64,000 bases of DNA from Eledone cirrhosa (taxonomy: Eukaryota > Mollusca > Cephalopoda > Octopoda > Eledonidae), in assembly GCA_964016885.1 (NCBI GenBank), contig OZ024746.1:101569089-101633088 (forward strand), given 5' to 3'. The position numbers and the translations under genes are program-made. Below are positions 22,560 to 34,308 of the stretch, one piece after another (the first letter of the stretch is position 1; the number at the start of each line of letters is the position of its first letter). The notes beneath the pieces are model-generated. The model made no database searches. It saw only the letters and a list, made by a program, of their open reading frames with translations, and was not told the DNA's origin.

Positions 22560-25500
22560 TTAATGGACATATTGTTGTATAGTTGTATAGTTTATGACAT
22601 AGTTGTATAGTTTATGACATATGGTTGTATAGTTTATGACATTGTTGTATAGTTTATGACATTGTTGTATAGTTTATGACATTGTTGTATAGTTTATGAC
22701 ATATGGTTGTATAGTTTATGACATATAGTTGTATAGTTTATGACATTGTTGTATAGTTTATGACATATGGTTGTATAGTTTATGACATAGTTGTATCGTT
22801 TATGACATATAGTTGTATAGTTTATGACATTGTTGTATAGTTTATGACATTGTTGTATAGTTTATGACATATAGTTGTATAGTTTATGACATATAGTTGT
22901 ATAGTTTATGACATTGTTGTATAGTTTATGACATAGTTGTATAGTTTATGACATATAGTTGTATAGTTTATGACTTTGTTGTATAGTTTATGACATTGTT
23001 GTATAGATTACGACATTGTTGTATAGTTTATGACATTGTTGTATAGTTTATGACATTGTTGTATAGTTTATGACATATGGTTGTATAGTTTATGACATAT
23101 AGTTGTATAGTTTATGACATATAGTTGTATAGTTTATGACATTGTTGTATAGTTTATGACTTATGGTTGTATAGTTTAAGACATATAGTTGTATAGTTTA
23201 TGACATATAGTTGTATAGTTTATGACATTGTTGTATAGTTTATGACATTGTTGTATAGTTTATGACATTGTTGTATAGTTTATGACATATAGTTGTATAG
23301 TTTAGGACATTGTTGTATAGTTTATGACATTGTTGTATAGTTTATGACACATAGTTGTATAGTTTATGACGTATAGTTGTATAGTTTATGACATATAGTG
23401 TATAGTTTATGACGTATAGTTGTATAGTTTATGACATATAGTTGTATAGTTTGACATATGGTTGTATAGTTTATGACATTGTTGTATAGTTTATGACATA
23501 TGGTTGTATTGTTTATGACATAGTTGTATAGTTTATGACATATGGTTGTATAGTTTATGACAGTTGTATAGTTTATGACATATAGTTGTATCGTTTATGA
23601 CATATGCTTGTATAGTTTATGACATTGTTGTATAGTTTATGACATAGTTGTATAGTTTGACATATCTTTGTATAGTTTATGACATATAGTTGTATAGTTT
23701 ATGACATATGGTTGTATAGTTTATGACATTGTTGTATAGTTTATGACATAGTTGTATAGTTTATGACATAGTTGTATAGTTTATGACATATAGTTCTATA
23801 GTTTATGACATATAGTTGTATAGTCTATGACATATAGTTGTATAGTTTATGATATTGTTGTATAGTTTATGACATATGCTTGTATAGTTTATAACGTATT
23901 GTTGTATAGTTTATGACATATAGTTGTATAGCTTATGACATATAGTTGTATAGTTTATGATAATGTTGTTTAGTTTATGACATATGCTTGTATAGTTTAT
24001 GACATATTGTTGTATAGTTTGACATTGTTGTATAGTTTATGACATATTGTTGTATAGTTTATGACATATAGTTGTATAGTTTATGACATATAGTTTTATA
24101 GTTTAGGACATTGTTGTATAGTTTATGATATTGTTGTATAGTTTATGACATATGGTTGTATAGTTTATGACATATAGTTGTATAGTTTATGACATATAGT
24201 TGTATAGTTTAGGACATTGTTGTATAGTTTATGACATATAGTTGTATAGTTTATGACATATAGTTGTATAGTTTATGACATATTGTTGTATAGTTTATGA
24301 CATATTCTTGTATAGTTTATGACATATAGTTGTATAGTTTATGAGATTGTTGTATAGTTTATGACATAGTTGTATAGTTTATGACTTATAGTTGTATAGT
24401 TTATGACATATTGTTGTATACTTTATGACATATGCTTGTATAGTTTATGACATAGTTGTATAGTTTATGACATATGGTTGTATAATTTATGACATTGTTG
24501 TATAGTTTATGACATATGGTTGTATAGTTTATGACATATAGTTGTATAGTTTATGACATAGTTGTATAGTTTATGACATTGTTGTATAGTTTATGACATA
24601 TGGCTGTATAGTTTATGATATTGTTGTATAATTTATGACATATAGTTGTATAGTTTATGACATATGGCTGTATAGTTTATGATATTCTTGTATAGTTTAT
24701 GACATATAGTTGTATAGTTTATGACATATGGCTGTATAGTTTATATTGTTGTATAGTTTAAGACATATTGTTGTGTAGTTTATGACATATAGTTGTATAG
24801 TTTGACATATAGTTGTATAGTTTATGACATATAGTTGTATAGTTTATGGCATATGGTTGTATAGTTTATGAGATATGGTTGTATAGTTTGACATATAGTT
24901 GTATAGTTTATGACATTGTTGTATAGTTAATGACATATAGTTGTATAGTTTATGACATTGTTGTATAGTTTGACATATAGTTGTATAGTTTATGACATTG
25001 TTGTATAGTTTATGACATATAGTTGTATAGTTTATGACATATAGTTGTATAGTTTATGATATTGTTGTATAGTTTATGACATATGGTTGTATAGTTTATG
25101 ACATTGTTGTATAGTTTATGACATAGTTGTATAGTTTATGACTTATAGTCGTATAGTTTATGACATATTGTATCGTTTATGACATATGCTTGTATAGTTT
25201 ATGACATAGTTGTATAGTTTATGACATATGGTTGTATAATTTATGACATTGTTGTATAGTTTATGACATATGGTTGTATAGTTTGACATTGTTGTATAGT
25301 TTATGACATATTGTTGTATAGTTTATGACATATAGTTGTATAGTTTATGACATATAGTTTTATAGTTTAGGACATTGTTGTATAGTTTATGATATTGTTG
25401 TATAGTTTATGACATATGGTTGTATAGTTTATGACATATAGTTGTATAGTTTATGACATATAGTTGTATAGTTTAGGACATTGTTGTATAGTTTATGACA

Positions 25501-26905
25501 TATAGTTGTATAGTTTATGACATATAGTTGTATAGTTTATGACATATTGTTGTATAGTTTATGACATATTCTTGTATAGTTTATGACATATAGTTGTATA
25601 GTTTATGAGATTGTTGTATAGTTTATGACATAGTTGTATAGTTTATGACTTATAGTTGTATAGTTTATGACATATTGTTGTATACTTTATGACATATGCT
25701 TGTATAGTTTATGACATAGTTGTATAGTTTATGACATATGGTTGTATAATTTATGACATTGTTGTATAGTTTATGACATATGGTTGTATAGTTTATGACA
25801 TATAGTTGTATAGTTTATGACATAGTTGTATAGTTTATGACATTGTTGTATAGTTTATGACATATGGCTGTATAGTTTATGATATTGTTGTATAATTTAT
25901 GACATATAGTTGTATAGTTTATGACATTGTTGTATAGTTTATGACATATGGCTGTATAGTTTATGATATTCTTGTATAGTTTATGACATATAGTTGTATA
26001 GTTTATGACATATGGCTGTATAGTTTATATTGTTGTATAGTTTAAGACATATTGTTGTGTAGTTTATGACATATAGTTGTATAGTTTGACATATAGTTGT
26101 ATAGTTTATGACATATAGTTGTATAGTTTATGGCATATGGTTGTATAGTTTATGAGATATGGTTGTATAGTTTGACATATAGTTGTATAGTTTATGACAT
26201 TGTTGTATAGTTTATGACATATAGTTGTATAGTTTATGACATTGTTGTATAGTTTGACATATAGTTGTATAGTTTATGACATTGTTGTATAGTTTATGAC
26301 ATATAGTTGTATAGTTTATGACATATAGTTGTATAGTTTATGATATTGTTGTATAGTTTATGACATATGGTTGTATAGTTTATGACATTGTTGTATAGTT
26401 TATGACATAGTTGTATAGTTTATGACTTATAGTCGTATAGTTTATGACATATTGTATCGTTTATGACATATGCTTGTATAGTTTATGACATAGTTGTATA
26501 GTTTATGACATATGGTTGTATAATTTATGACATTGTTGTATAGTTTATGACATATGGTTGTATAGTTTATGACATATAGTTGTATAGCTTATGACATATA
26601 GTTGTATAGTTTATGACATTGTTGTATAGTTTATGACATATGGCTATATAGTTTATGATATTGTTGTATAGTTTATGACATATAGTTGTATAGTTTATGA
26701 CATTGTTGTATAGTTTATGACATATGGCTGTATAGTTTATGATATTGTTGTATAGTTTATGACATATAGTTGTATAGTTTATGACATTGTTGTATAGTTT
26801 ATGACATATGGCTGTATAGTTTATGATATTGTTGTATAGTTTATGACATATTGTTGTATAGTTTATGATATTGCTCTATAGCTTATGACATATAGTTGAA
26901 TAGTT
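22560..26905. repeat. 20-22-bp minisatellite, about 210 copies, 4.35 kb
   Basis: Unit gttgtatagtttatgacata with linkers of variable length (ttgttg, atagttg, tatggttg, tagttg), giving spacings of 18, 20 and 22 bp. No coding potential. It lies about 100 bp after the 42/44-bp array. Confidence 0.97.
24009..26540. repeat. Higher-order duplication of about 1.27 kb inside the 20-22-bp array
   Basis: The segment beginning tgtatagtttgacattgttg near 24010 recurs near 25274, and the rare gacatattgtatcgttt at 25162 recurs at 26446. Offsets are 1264 and 1284, the difference being one inserted unit. Confidence 0.85.
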
Positions 26906-26929
26906 TATATTGTGCGAGAGGTCTACATT

Positions 26930-27640
26930 ATTTTCTGTTGATGTACACATTGTGGAGAGATCTAGATTATTTACCTAATACAGCTACTTAATATTCATGA
27001 ACTGGAGAGGAAATAGTATTTTAAACTAGAGTATTAGTAGGAGCATGTATTGAATGATTTCAAAGTATTTTAATGAATAGATATTTGAATGGTTCCCTGT
27101 GAATAAAGATAAATCTTTCACAAAAATAAGCTTGATTAATTTTAGACTGTTTATCCAGAAGTTATGAAGTAATGGTTGGAATTGTTCTGTAGCCCTGTCA
27201 TAGTAGCTTTTTATTTTTCTAATCTAATTAAAAAAGTGAAGTCTAAACGTACAACATATGGCAATTCTATTGGGTAATTTGTAAGAAATATCAGATTCAA
27301 TTTAGTTTCTGCTAAGAGATATGATGTTACAACTCATTACTATAAACATTCCTCAAATTTAGCAGCAATATTTTTTTCCCCTCAATAGACTCTATTTTTT
27401 CTATCACATTATAAAGTCCCTTCCATTTCCTCCTACAATTCTATACATTATTTTAATTTGCCTGTAACAAAATTGTTTGGCAAAAATGAACATACCAGTA
27501 ATAATCACAGCCCCAAGCCACAACTTAAAATGAAGACATATTTTCTTCTAAAGTTCAAAAAAAGTTGATAGCTAAATTTTCAATTAACACAAATAGAATG
27601 TTTAATCCCAGGTTAGCTTATAACCAAAGATGTTCCAGCT
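26930..27640. other. No gene seen
   Basis: Unique-looking AT-rich sequence with no sustained coding frame, tandem repeat or transposon signature that I recognise. Confidence 0.5.
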
Positions 27641-27656
27641 GTGACCACACTATCTT

Positions 27657-27790
27657 TATATGTATGTATGTGTGTGTGTGAGTGTGTGTGTGTGTGTGAG
27701 TGTGTGTGTGAGTAGGTGTGTGTGTGAGTGTGTGAGTGTGTGTGTGTGTATGTGTGTGTGTGTGAGAGTGTGTGTGCGTGCGCGCGCACA
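27657..27790. repeat. (TG)n-rich microsatellite
   Basis: TGTGTGAG interruptions, ending in gcgtgcgcgcgca. Alternating purine-pyrimidine, so Z-DNA-prone. Confidence 0.95.
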
Positions 27791-28964
27791 TGTGCGCGTT
27801 TGTGAAAAGATAGAGTGATCACAGGACTATATTATCCAATGTATATTTTCTTTTCAAGATGGTAGAATGTGATTTGAGGGAGATTTCACTGAAGCAACTG
27901 AAATTATATAAAATCCATAATGGAATATATACAAATGTTGAAGTAATTTATGATAAAGCTTCAGAGAAAGTGGAGTGATTACCTTCTCTGATGAAGAATG
28001 AAGCATATGAAATATTTCCAAATCTTTTGTTAGATAACGCGATACATAGGAGTTTTCCTGATTACAAGATTGATTTTTATTTCAGTTTATGAACTATGAA
28101 ACTGTACCGTAAGGAAAATATGAACTTTTCCACCTTAAAATACTCTTTCCTAAATATTATATGCTTTATATATATGTACAAAATACTATGTTTCTCTAAT
28201 GATATGTTGCTCTTCCTCTTTCTATATATATCATTGAATTTGAATTATATATATATATATGTATATGTATTAGGTATTAAATTAACAATGAAAATAAAAA
28301 CAACAAAGTCAAGTTACTTTACCTATTCATATCATTATTTTACGATTGTTTTGGAGGGTCGATCATATTGACTGATCTATAGCAGTTATATAACTGTATA
28401 CCATCAGACCTCATACATGGGTGTATATAAATATATATATATATATAAAATCCTGACTGCAGCAACAGGTGTGAGCCTCATGAGATGGAATGACTCTTCC
28501 AGCCCATCTCCCTTACCATCCTCCAGGGAAGTGGCGTCTCCAGTCTGTCCGTTGGGGCTGTGGGGCGGCCAGCATGTGGAACCCCTATTTGCTCACTATA
28601 CAGAGAGATGGGGAGGGTGAGAGAGATGAGGAGAGCGAGAGAGATGGAGGTGATGATGGTGGGAATTTGGCTCTTCCGTGTTCGGACACATTGCACCTGT
28701 CAGATGATGTTTGTGAGGGTGCTTGGCTATCTTGGCCTTAAGTTCTCTATTCCCCGCAGTAATACAGTGAGTGTTTGGGATTACCCCAACCATTATCACC
28801 ATCATCATAAGCAGTTTCAGCTTATGTGTTCAGCAAACCTTTTCAAAGGTGGAGTAATATTTGTAGGGTGCAAAAACATAGGTCATTACTCTTGGTAGTG
28901 TTGATGTCAAATTTATCACAGTTGTAAGCTGGGCTGGTGGAGAAAGTGTGGGGTGGGGCAGAGA
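27791..28964. other. No gene seen
   Basis: AT-rich to about 28440 with a short (TA)n near 28245. 28440-28760 is more GC-balanced, with overlapping short frames on both strands but no recognisable domain; it may be repeat debris. Confidence 0.45.
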
Positions 28965-28969
28965 ATAGT

Positions 28970-29250
28970 AAGTGTATTTGGACAAGGGATTAGGAGAAGG
29001 AGGTGGTATGAGTGAGGGTAGGAGTGGAATACAAGGGGAAAGGGTATAATGGTCATAGATGGTGAAGGGTGGAGGTTGAAGGAGTAATTTTAAGAAAATA
29101 ATAGAATTAACAATAAAAAGTGGGTTATATAGAAGTAAATGAGCAAATTGTTAAATAGATTAGTAAATAGGATCAATTGGACAGGCAAGGGATTAGGAGA
29201 AGGAAGTAGTGTGGGTGAGGGTAGGAGTGGAATACAAGGAGAAATATAAG
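28970..29250. repeat. Diverged direct duplication, spacing about 200 bp
   Basis: The segment aagggattaggagaagga plus gtgagggtaggagtggaata occurs at about 28983-29037 and again at about 29186-29238. Confidence 0.8.
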
Positions 29251-29280
29251 GGTTTAAAAATAGGTAATATATATATATAT

Positions 29281-29790
29281 ATCATCATCATCGATTAATG
29301 TCTATCTTCCATGCTAGCATAGGTTAGACAGGTTCGATTTAGAGGCAAGTAGTGTCAGGTGACCATGTCTCGCTCAAATAGGGGTGTTTCTGGATGGTTT
29401 CTACGGCTGGATACACTTCCTAACACCAACCCCATTTACAGTGTGGGCTGGGTGCTTTTTGCCGTGTCTTTTACACGTCCACTTTACAGTGGGGTGTACA
29501 GCTTGTGCTCATGGGAAGTCGGGTCTTCTGTATAACTGCATATCACCAGAGATCACAGTCATATGTCACCTCCTCTGAGAGGTGTAATTGGGCAAGGTCG
29601 GCTTTTATCACCTCATCCCAGGACTTCTTGGGTCTCCCCACTCTGCTCTGCACATTTTTATGCAGCTGTCATCCTTCATACACAACACATGTCCATACCA
29701 ACACAATCTCCACTCTTGTATACAGCATTTAATTCCTCTTATGCCTAGTTTCTCTCTCAGTTCATTTATGCTTCGCTGTTCTCCATTCTC
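29281..29790 (-). mobile_element. RTE-type LINE 3' fragment, minus strand
   Basis: Starts atcatcatcatcgatta (reverse of the tail) and runs through the same UTR blocks as 12815 onwards, into reverse-complement C-terminal coding sequence (tgggtctccccactctgctc, then tgcagctgtcatccttcata). It merges with the palindrome starting at 29767. Confidence 0.75.
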
Positions 29791-30322
29791 GGATATATAT
29801 ATATTTTCATATTACCCACTCTACTACCCCAAGTATCAAGTACTCTGGTGGGTTATGGTCTAGCTTGTTTTTACCACACCCTATCAGATATATATGTATA
29901 TAAAATGGAAAACAAAGAATCAGTGATGCATCGGAACACAATTTATTACATATTACAATTGTTTCTCCGGTGAACAGCTGGAGGTGTGATCTGTTTGTGG
30001 ACCAAACCTAACTCTGGATTCACAAGAGAATTTGCTTCGAAATCACTAGACGTATCTGAGGAACTTGTGAATCCAGAGTCAGGTTTGATCCACAAACAGA
30101 TCACACCTCCAGCTGTTCACCGGAGAAACAATTGTAATATGTAATAAATTGTGTTCCGATGCATCACTGATTCTTTGTTTTCCATTTTATATACATATAT
30201 ATCTGATAGGGTGTGGTAAAAACAAGCTAGACCATAACCCACCAGAGTACTTGATACTTGGGGTAGTAGAGTGGGTAATATGAAAATATATATATATCCG
30301 AGAATGGAGAACAGCGAAGCAT

Positions 30323-30323
<1 letters not shown>
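29767..30323. repeat. Snapback palindrome P6, arms about 260 bp
   Basis: 29767-30026 pairs with 30064-30323 (position sum 60090), with few mismatches and a 37-nt loop. The outer part contains atgcttcgctgttctcc and a (TA)n on each side; the inner part contains a family C hammerhead unit. The left arm begins inside LINE C-terminal sequence, so host-element sequence was captured in the inversion. Confidence 0.95.
30050..30142 (+). ncRNA. Hammerhead ribozyme candidate 5, family C
   Basis: Stem I ACGUAU/AUAUGU, core CUGAGGA (30056-30062), stem II GUGAA/UUCAC above a four-base internal loop with a roughly 45-nt insert, GAAA (30125-30128), self-complementary stem III ACAAUUGU, cleavage-site A (30136). 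Compared with 16435-16528, stems I, II and III all differ in sequence but still pair. Confidence 0.72.
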
Positions 30324-30775
<452 letters not shown>

Positions 30776-30799
30776 ATATGTAACTCATTTGCAGCGCCG

Positions 30800-30815
30800 C
30801 AGCTCCATTATTATC

Positions 30816-30848
<33 letters not shown>

Positions 30849-30907
30849 TATATACATTTATGCTTCGCCGTTCTCCATTCTCGGATATATATATATTTTC
30901 ATATTAC

Positions 30908-30951
<44 letters not shown>

Positions 30952-30960
30952 AGTAAGAAT
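30800..30960. repeat. (TA)n with a partial copy of the P6 outer arm
   Basis: 30857-30910 repeats 29766-29820 (tatgcttcgccgttctccat and on to attaccca), bracketed by TA runs. Confidence 0.9.
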
Positions 30961-31057
30961 ATTATAATATATAAAAGGTAAACAGGAATACCAACACAAT
31001 TGGTACAGTATATGGAAGGGATATATTCAGTTAACGCTTGATATAGCAGAAAGAGGG

Positions 31058-31093
31058 TCTTAACGTTTCGGACGCTAGTCCTTCATCAGAAGA
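31058..31093 (-). ncRNA. Hammerhead ribozyme candidate 6, minimal form
   Basis: Minus strand: stem I UCUU/AAGA, CUGAUGA, stem II GGAC-UAGC-GUCC preceded by an extra A, GAAA, self-complementary ACGU as stem III, cleavage-site U. This compact layout with GAAACGU is the form best known from Penelope-like elements. The surrounding 30970-31300 is non-coding; its left part (30974-31036) recurs at 57377-57437. Confidence 0.75.
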
Positions 31094-31299
31094 AAGAATG
31101 AGAAATAAGATAGATTGAGGGGACGGGCAGGTTGGAATTGGAAAAAATGTCTTTAGATAAAAATAACAGGTCCATTCATGTTGACATCTCTTGCAAAATT
31201 GTTGGTGCTGGCGTTTTGTGTATGATTTATTTTTTAGAAAAGTGTATTGCGACTGCAACTTTGATTTATACCTATATATATTTATAACCAAAGATTAAT

Positions 31300-31550
31300 A
31301 TGGTTCATTGATTACTCAATGAATATAGTTTTACAATAGATTAAAAGCACTCTACAACGCAATTTTCTGGAGTTATTAATATTATTCAGAATATTAATAA
31401 ATGAAGATATTCACATAATCAAAATATATGTTTTATTATATATATTTCGAAGGTACTGTTTTGTTTTTTCAGTACGTCCTCGTCAGATAAAATACATGAA
31501 TTGATGTATGACATACCTTCATTTATTAATATTCTAAATAATATATATAT
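31300..31550 (-). repeat. Hammerhead repeat P4 with short flanking inverted repeats
   Basis: A roughly 28-bp inverted repeat at about 31373-31405 and 31517-31546 (atattaataaatgaag against cttcatttattaatat) encloses a minus-strand hammerhead. The upstream part 31310-31370 resembles 34660-34730. Confidence 0.75.
31429..31494 (-). ncRNA. Hammerhead ribozyme candidate 7
   Basis: Minus strand: stem I UGUAUUUUAU pairing with AUAAAACAUA with one mismatch, CUGACGA, stem II GUACUG/CAGUAC extended by G-C, G-U and A-U pairs around one C-C mismatch, GAAA, stem III AUAUAUAU, cleavage-site A. Confidence 0.72.
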
Positions 31551-31697
31551 TTATATATATATATATGCAAAAGTTTTATTTAAAATTGTTGGGTTACAAC
31601 AAGTAAATATTTTATAACTGATATAAAGCACTCGACAAGTTTTTGGAGTAGATATACGATATTAAACAAATGGAAACTATATTTATAAAACCATATT

Positions 31698-31763
31698 TAT
31701 TTCATTATACATATTTCAGGGATACCATATTAAAAATATGGCATGCCTTCGTCAGATAAAATA
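31698..31763 (-). ncRNA. Hammerhead ribozyme candidate 8 (left arm of P3)
   Basis: Minus strand: stem I UAUUUUAU/AUGAAAUA with one G-U pair, CUGACGA, stem II with AUACCAUAU/AUAUGGUAU (the arm difference lies at its edge), GAAA, stem III AUAUGUAU, cleavage-site A. Confidence 0.75.
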
Positions 31764-31909
31764 CAATATATAAACAGTTTTATAAATAATTTTGACGTAC
31801 CATAATATAAGCGACCATTAAATTAGGAAGCTGCCTGGGTAGCTTCCTAATTTAATGGTCGCTTATATTATGGTACGTCAAAATTATTTATAAAACTGTT
31901 TATATATTG

Positions 31910-31975
31910 TATTTTATCTGACGAAGGCATACCATATTTTTAATATGGTATCCCTGAAATATGTATAATGAAATA
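31910..31975 (+). ncRNA. Hammerhead ribozyme candidate 9 (right arm of P3)
   Basis: Mirror of candidate 8 on the plus strand: CUGACGA 31918-31924, stem II AGG-C-AUACCAUAU pairing with AUAUGGUAU-C-CCU around one C-C mismatch, GAAA 31956-31959, cleavage-site A 31967. Confidence 0.78.
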
Positions 31976-32089
31976 AATATGGTTTTATAAATATAGTTTC
32001 CATTTGTTTAATATCGTATATATATATACGGCTGCTATTTCTAGCACTTTGCGCAACTCATTTTTTCTAAAAAAAAAATTTTTTTACTG

Positions 32090-32575
32090 TGAATTTAAAC
32101 ACCGAATACGCTCACTCAGCGAGACAACAGCAGCAGCAACAGCAATATAACAGCAACAGCAATACATCAATACAGCTTCACCAAAGCCAGAGAATTCATT
32201 TTTGCAGTACTCTTCCTGTGAGAAAATCCATTCGGAGGTTGGAAATTTCACGATATACCACAGAACAGAAACCACCTGCATTCATTCTCTGGAACACACT
32301 TTCTTTCCTGCTGTCATGTGATTGCACACCTGTGAACTATATTTTGAACTTTGAGCTCTTCTATTTCTTTTACTTTATTACATTGTATCTTTGGGTGATG
32401 GATAGATGGATGTCCAGTCGTTCTCTGGCCAAGAGCGGTTGGCTACCTTGATATCTATCATTGATTTTTCCAAACATTCTTTTGTCGTAAATTTCATGCC
32501 TGTTACAACATTCTCGCCAACTTGCTACATATTTTCATTTCGATTTTTATACACTAAAATTCTGGCGGGAGGTTA
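32090..32575 (+). other. Remnant of LTR-element interior upstream of an LTR
   Basis: Non-repetitive sequence with a short CAG/CAA-rich stretch (32125-32165) and no recognisable domain. It ends in a purine-rich ctggcgggaggt just before an LTR start, a plausible polypurine tract. A similar ending precedes the LTR at 42051. Confidence 0.45.
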
Positions 32576-32998
32576 TGTAGCGGTTGTCTCCCTTGTTTTG
32601 ATTGGGATCTAGACGGGAAGTGGAACCCTTTCTGCAACTTCCGGTCAGAGCCCTATAAAACTAACAACTTTAAGCTTCCTTTCTCTCTTTGCCTTTTCGG
32701 CACCAGGTCAAGAGTCTTCTCATTTGGCTCTGCCATTAATTTGGCCAACAGGCGCCTGGCCTTAGCCAGGCGCCCTCTGCCAGCCGCGTTTGCCTGGCAA
32801 TCAAAACGGTAACTACTAACTTTGTTTCATTCTAACATCTATCTTTGACATGTCAAGTATTCTATCTACCGTTAATTAAATATTATATACACAAACCATG
32901 TCTCGTTTTGTTACATTCATACAACCTTAGTATCATTGCTATAGTACTATTGGTTACATTGTTCTTCAATTAAATTCCTTTGGCGGTACTCAGTAACA
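32576..32998 (+). mobile_element. LTR, 423 bp, probably a 3' LTR
   Basis: Starts TGTAG and ends GTAACA, a TG...CA structure, after a polypurine-like tract. Contains a TATA-like cctataaaac at about 32651. LINE sequence resumes at once (gagaagacccgccttgcc), so the element inserted into an RTE copy. The family was not identified. Confidence 0.55.
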
Positions 32999-33000
32999 GA

Positions 33001-33395
33001 GAAGACCCGCCTTGCCAGTAGGCATCTCTAACAAAATACACTCCGTCCCGCCACCACCCCCACCCCATCCACACCACCCCGTTCTATGTAAAGTTATGTT
33101 GGTGCCGCGCCATCCAGGCCGAAACAAATGAGATCGTGTAGGTGTCACGACAAAAAAACACACAGTCCACGCTGTAATGTGGCCGTGTAGGCAACACGGT
33201 AAAAACCTCCCAGACCCACACTGTAAATGTGGTTGGTGTTAGGAAGGGCATCCAACTGTAGAAAACCTGCCAGACAGTCCTATGCGAGCAAGACAATCAC
33301 TCTTGCCTCAAGTGGGACTACCCCCGTCCAAACCCATGCAAGCATGGAACACGGACGTTAAACGTTGATGATGATGATGATGATGATGATATATA
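33001..33395 (+). mobile_element. RTE-type LINE 3' UTR and tail, plus strand
   Basis: Matches 4797-5185 block by block (gaagacccgccttgcc, tgttggtgcc, acaaaaaaacacacagtc, ggttggtgttaggaagggc) and ends in a (GAT)n tail at 33367-33390. Confidence 0.85.
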
Positions 33396-33604
33396 TTCTT
33401 TTCAAATCTTATATCCATAACATAAATATTTCATCAGATGAGCGTATTGGACATTTCTGTTAGGACCATCTAGTTTGGTAATGGAATAATTATATTGTGT
33501 TGTTTATGTAATTAAATAGCTCTGTACAATACATAGAGCACTCTTCTTTCCTTTATCTTTTCTATGGAAATACTTAACATACACACATACACATATATAT
33601 ATAT
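33396..33604. other. Non-coding, partial hammerhead-like repeat
   Basis: On the minus strand a CUGATGA-type core at about 33432 is followed by GAAA near 33405, but the remaining helices cannot be formed. A segment near 33535-33580 resembles 35905-35950. Confidence 0.4.
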
Positions 33605-33611
33605 ATATATA

Positions 33612-33822
33612 TCACCTTGATCACCTTGACCGACCAGTCTGTCGGGCGGCAATCGGCGCAGCTGGTCACAGCACGTCGTGCTGTTTTAGCCATAAGATAA
33701 CGCCATCCCACTGGCTAGGCGGGCAGGCCGGTACTCATTTCTACAGCTGAGTAAACTGGAGCAACGTGAAATAAAGTGTCTTGCTCAAGGAAACAACACA
33801 TCACCCGGTCCGAGAATTGAAC
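33612..33822 (-). mobile_element. tRNA-derived SINE with tail type 1, minus strand
   Basis: The reverse complement gives a B-box-like gttcaattctcgg, the central block ttgagcaagacactttattt, then agctgtagaaatgagtacc and a GC-richer tail with gccagtgggatggcg. The head is truncated at the B box. It shares head and centre with the SINEs at 34308 and 36043 but has a different tail. Confidence 0.75.
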
Positions 33823-33843
33823 ATATATATATATATATATATA

Positions 33844-34228
33844 ATGTAGGAGGTGACTTTTATTGTAGCACAATAAAGCAATACAAATATCGGATAAGTA
33901 GCACTCAACAGTTTATAGGACTGGAGTATACATAATATAAAATTAAAAGATGGTTAAAAGAGTTCCATGTATTTTATTATGCGCATTTCAAAAACAAATA
34001 TCATCATGGGATGATATTTGCGTTCTCGTTAGATAAAATAGGGAGTCATGATATGAAGCTTAAAAAACACTTGTGAGCAGTGAAGTGTTAAATCAACATA
34101 TGTGTTTTTTAAGCTTCATATCATGTCTCCCTATTTTATCTGATGAGAACGCAAATATCATCCCATGATAATATTTGTTTTTGAAATGCGCATAATAAAA
34201 TACATGGAACTCTTTTAACCATCTTTTG

Positions 34229-34236
<8 letters not shown>
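33844..34236. repeat. Snapback palindrome P2, second copy of the P1 element
   Basis: Arms 33936-34070 and 34102-34236 with a 31-nt loop. 33844-33940 is the same left flank as 3126-3220. The shared flank and interior show P1 and P2 are one dispersed element about 390 bp long. The left-arm core has decayed to CUAACGA. Confidence 0.93.
34132..34202 (+). ncRNA. Hammerhead ribozyme candidate 10 (right arm of P2)
   Basis: Stem I UAUUUUAU/AUAAAAUA, CUGAUGA 34140-34146, stem II, GAAA 34183-34186, stem III AUGCGCAU (self-complementary), cleavage-site A 34194. Intact by eye. Confidence 0.76.

Positions 34237-34307
<71 letters not shown>
34231..34307. repeat. (TA)n then (GA)n microsatellite
   Basis: Perfect TA run to 34263, then perfect GA run to about 34307. 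Confidence 0.97.

Positions 34308-34308
<1 letters not shown>

Larger units (their letters stand above)
31652..32021. repeat. Snapback palindrome P3, 181-nt arms, 8-nt loop
   Basis: 31652-31832 and 31841-32021 are reverse complements with one difference noticed (near 31743). The loop is gcctgggt. The symmetry suggests a young insertion or conversion between the arms. Each arm carries a complete hammerhead. Confidence 0.97.

Noticed and set aside
17393..26905. CRISPR-like array
   Set aside because: Units are contiguous tandem repeats without unique spacers, and the genome is animal.
27975..28020. Hammerhead at ctgatgaagaatgaagcatatgaaa
   Set aside because: Core and GAAA are present, but stem I does not pair and stem II needs bulges; it is within chance expectation for this composition.
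32089..32451. 120-codon frame with a Gln run as a host gene
   Set aside because: No domain or splice support, and it lies directly upstream of an LTR and polypurine tract, so element interior is likelier.
33405..33440. Hammerhead on the minus strand near 33432
   Set aside because: CUGATGA and GAAA are present with a partial stem II, but stem III and stem I run into the TA flank and cannot form.
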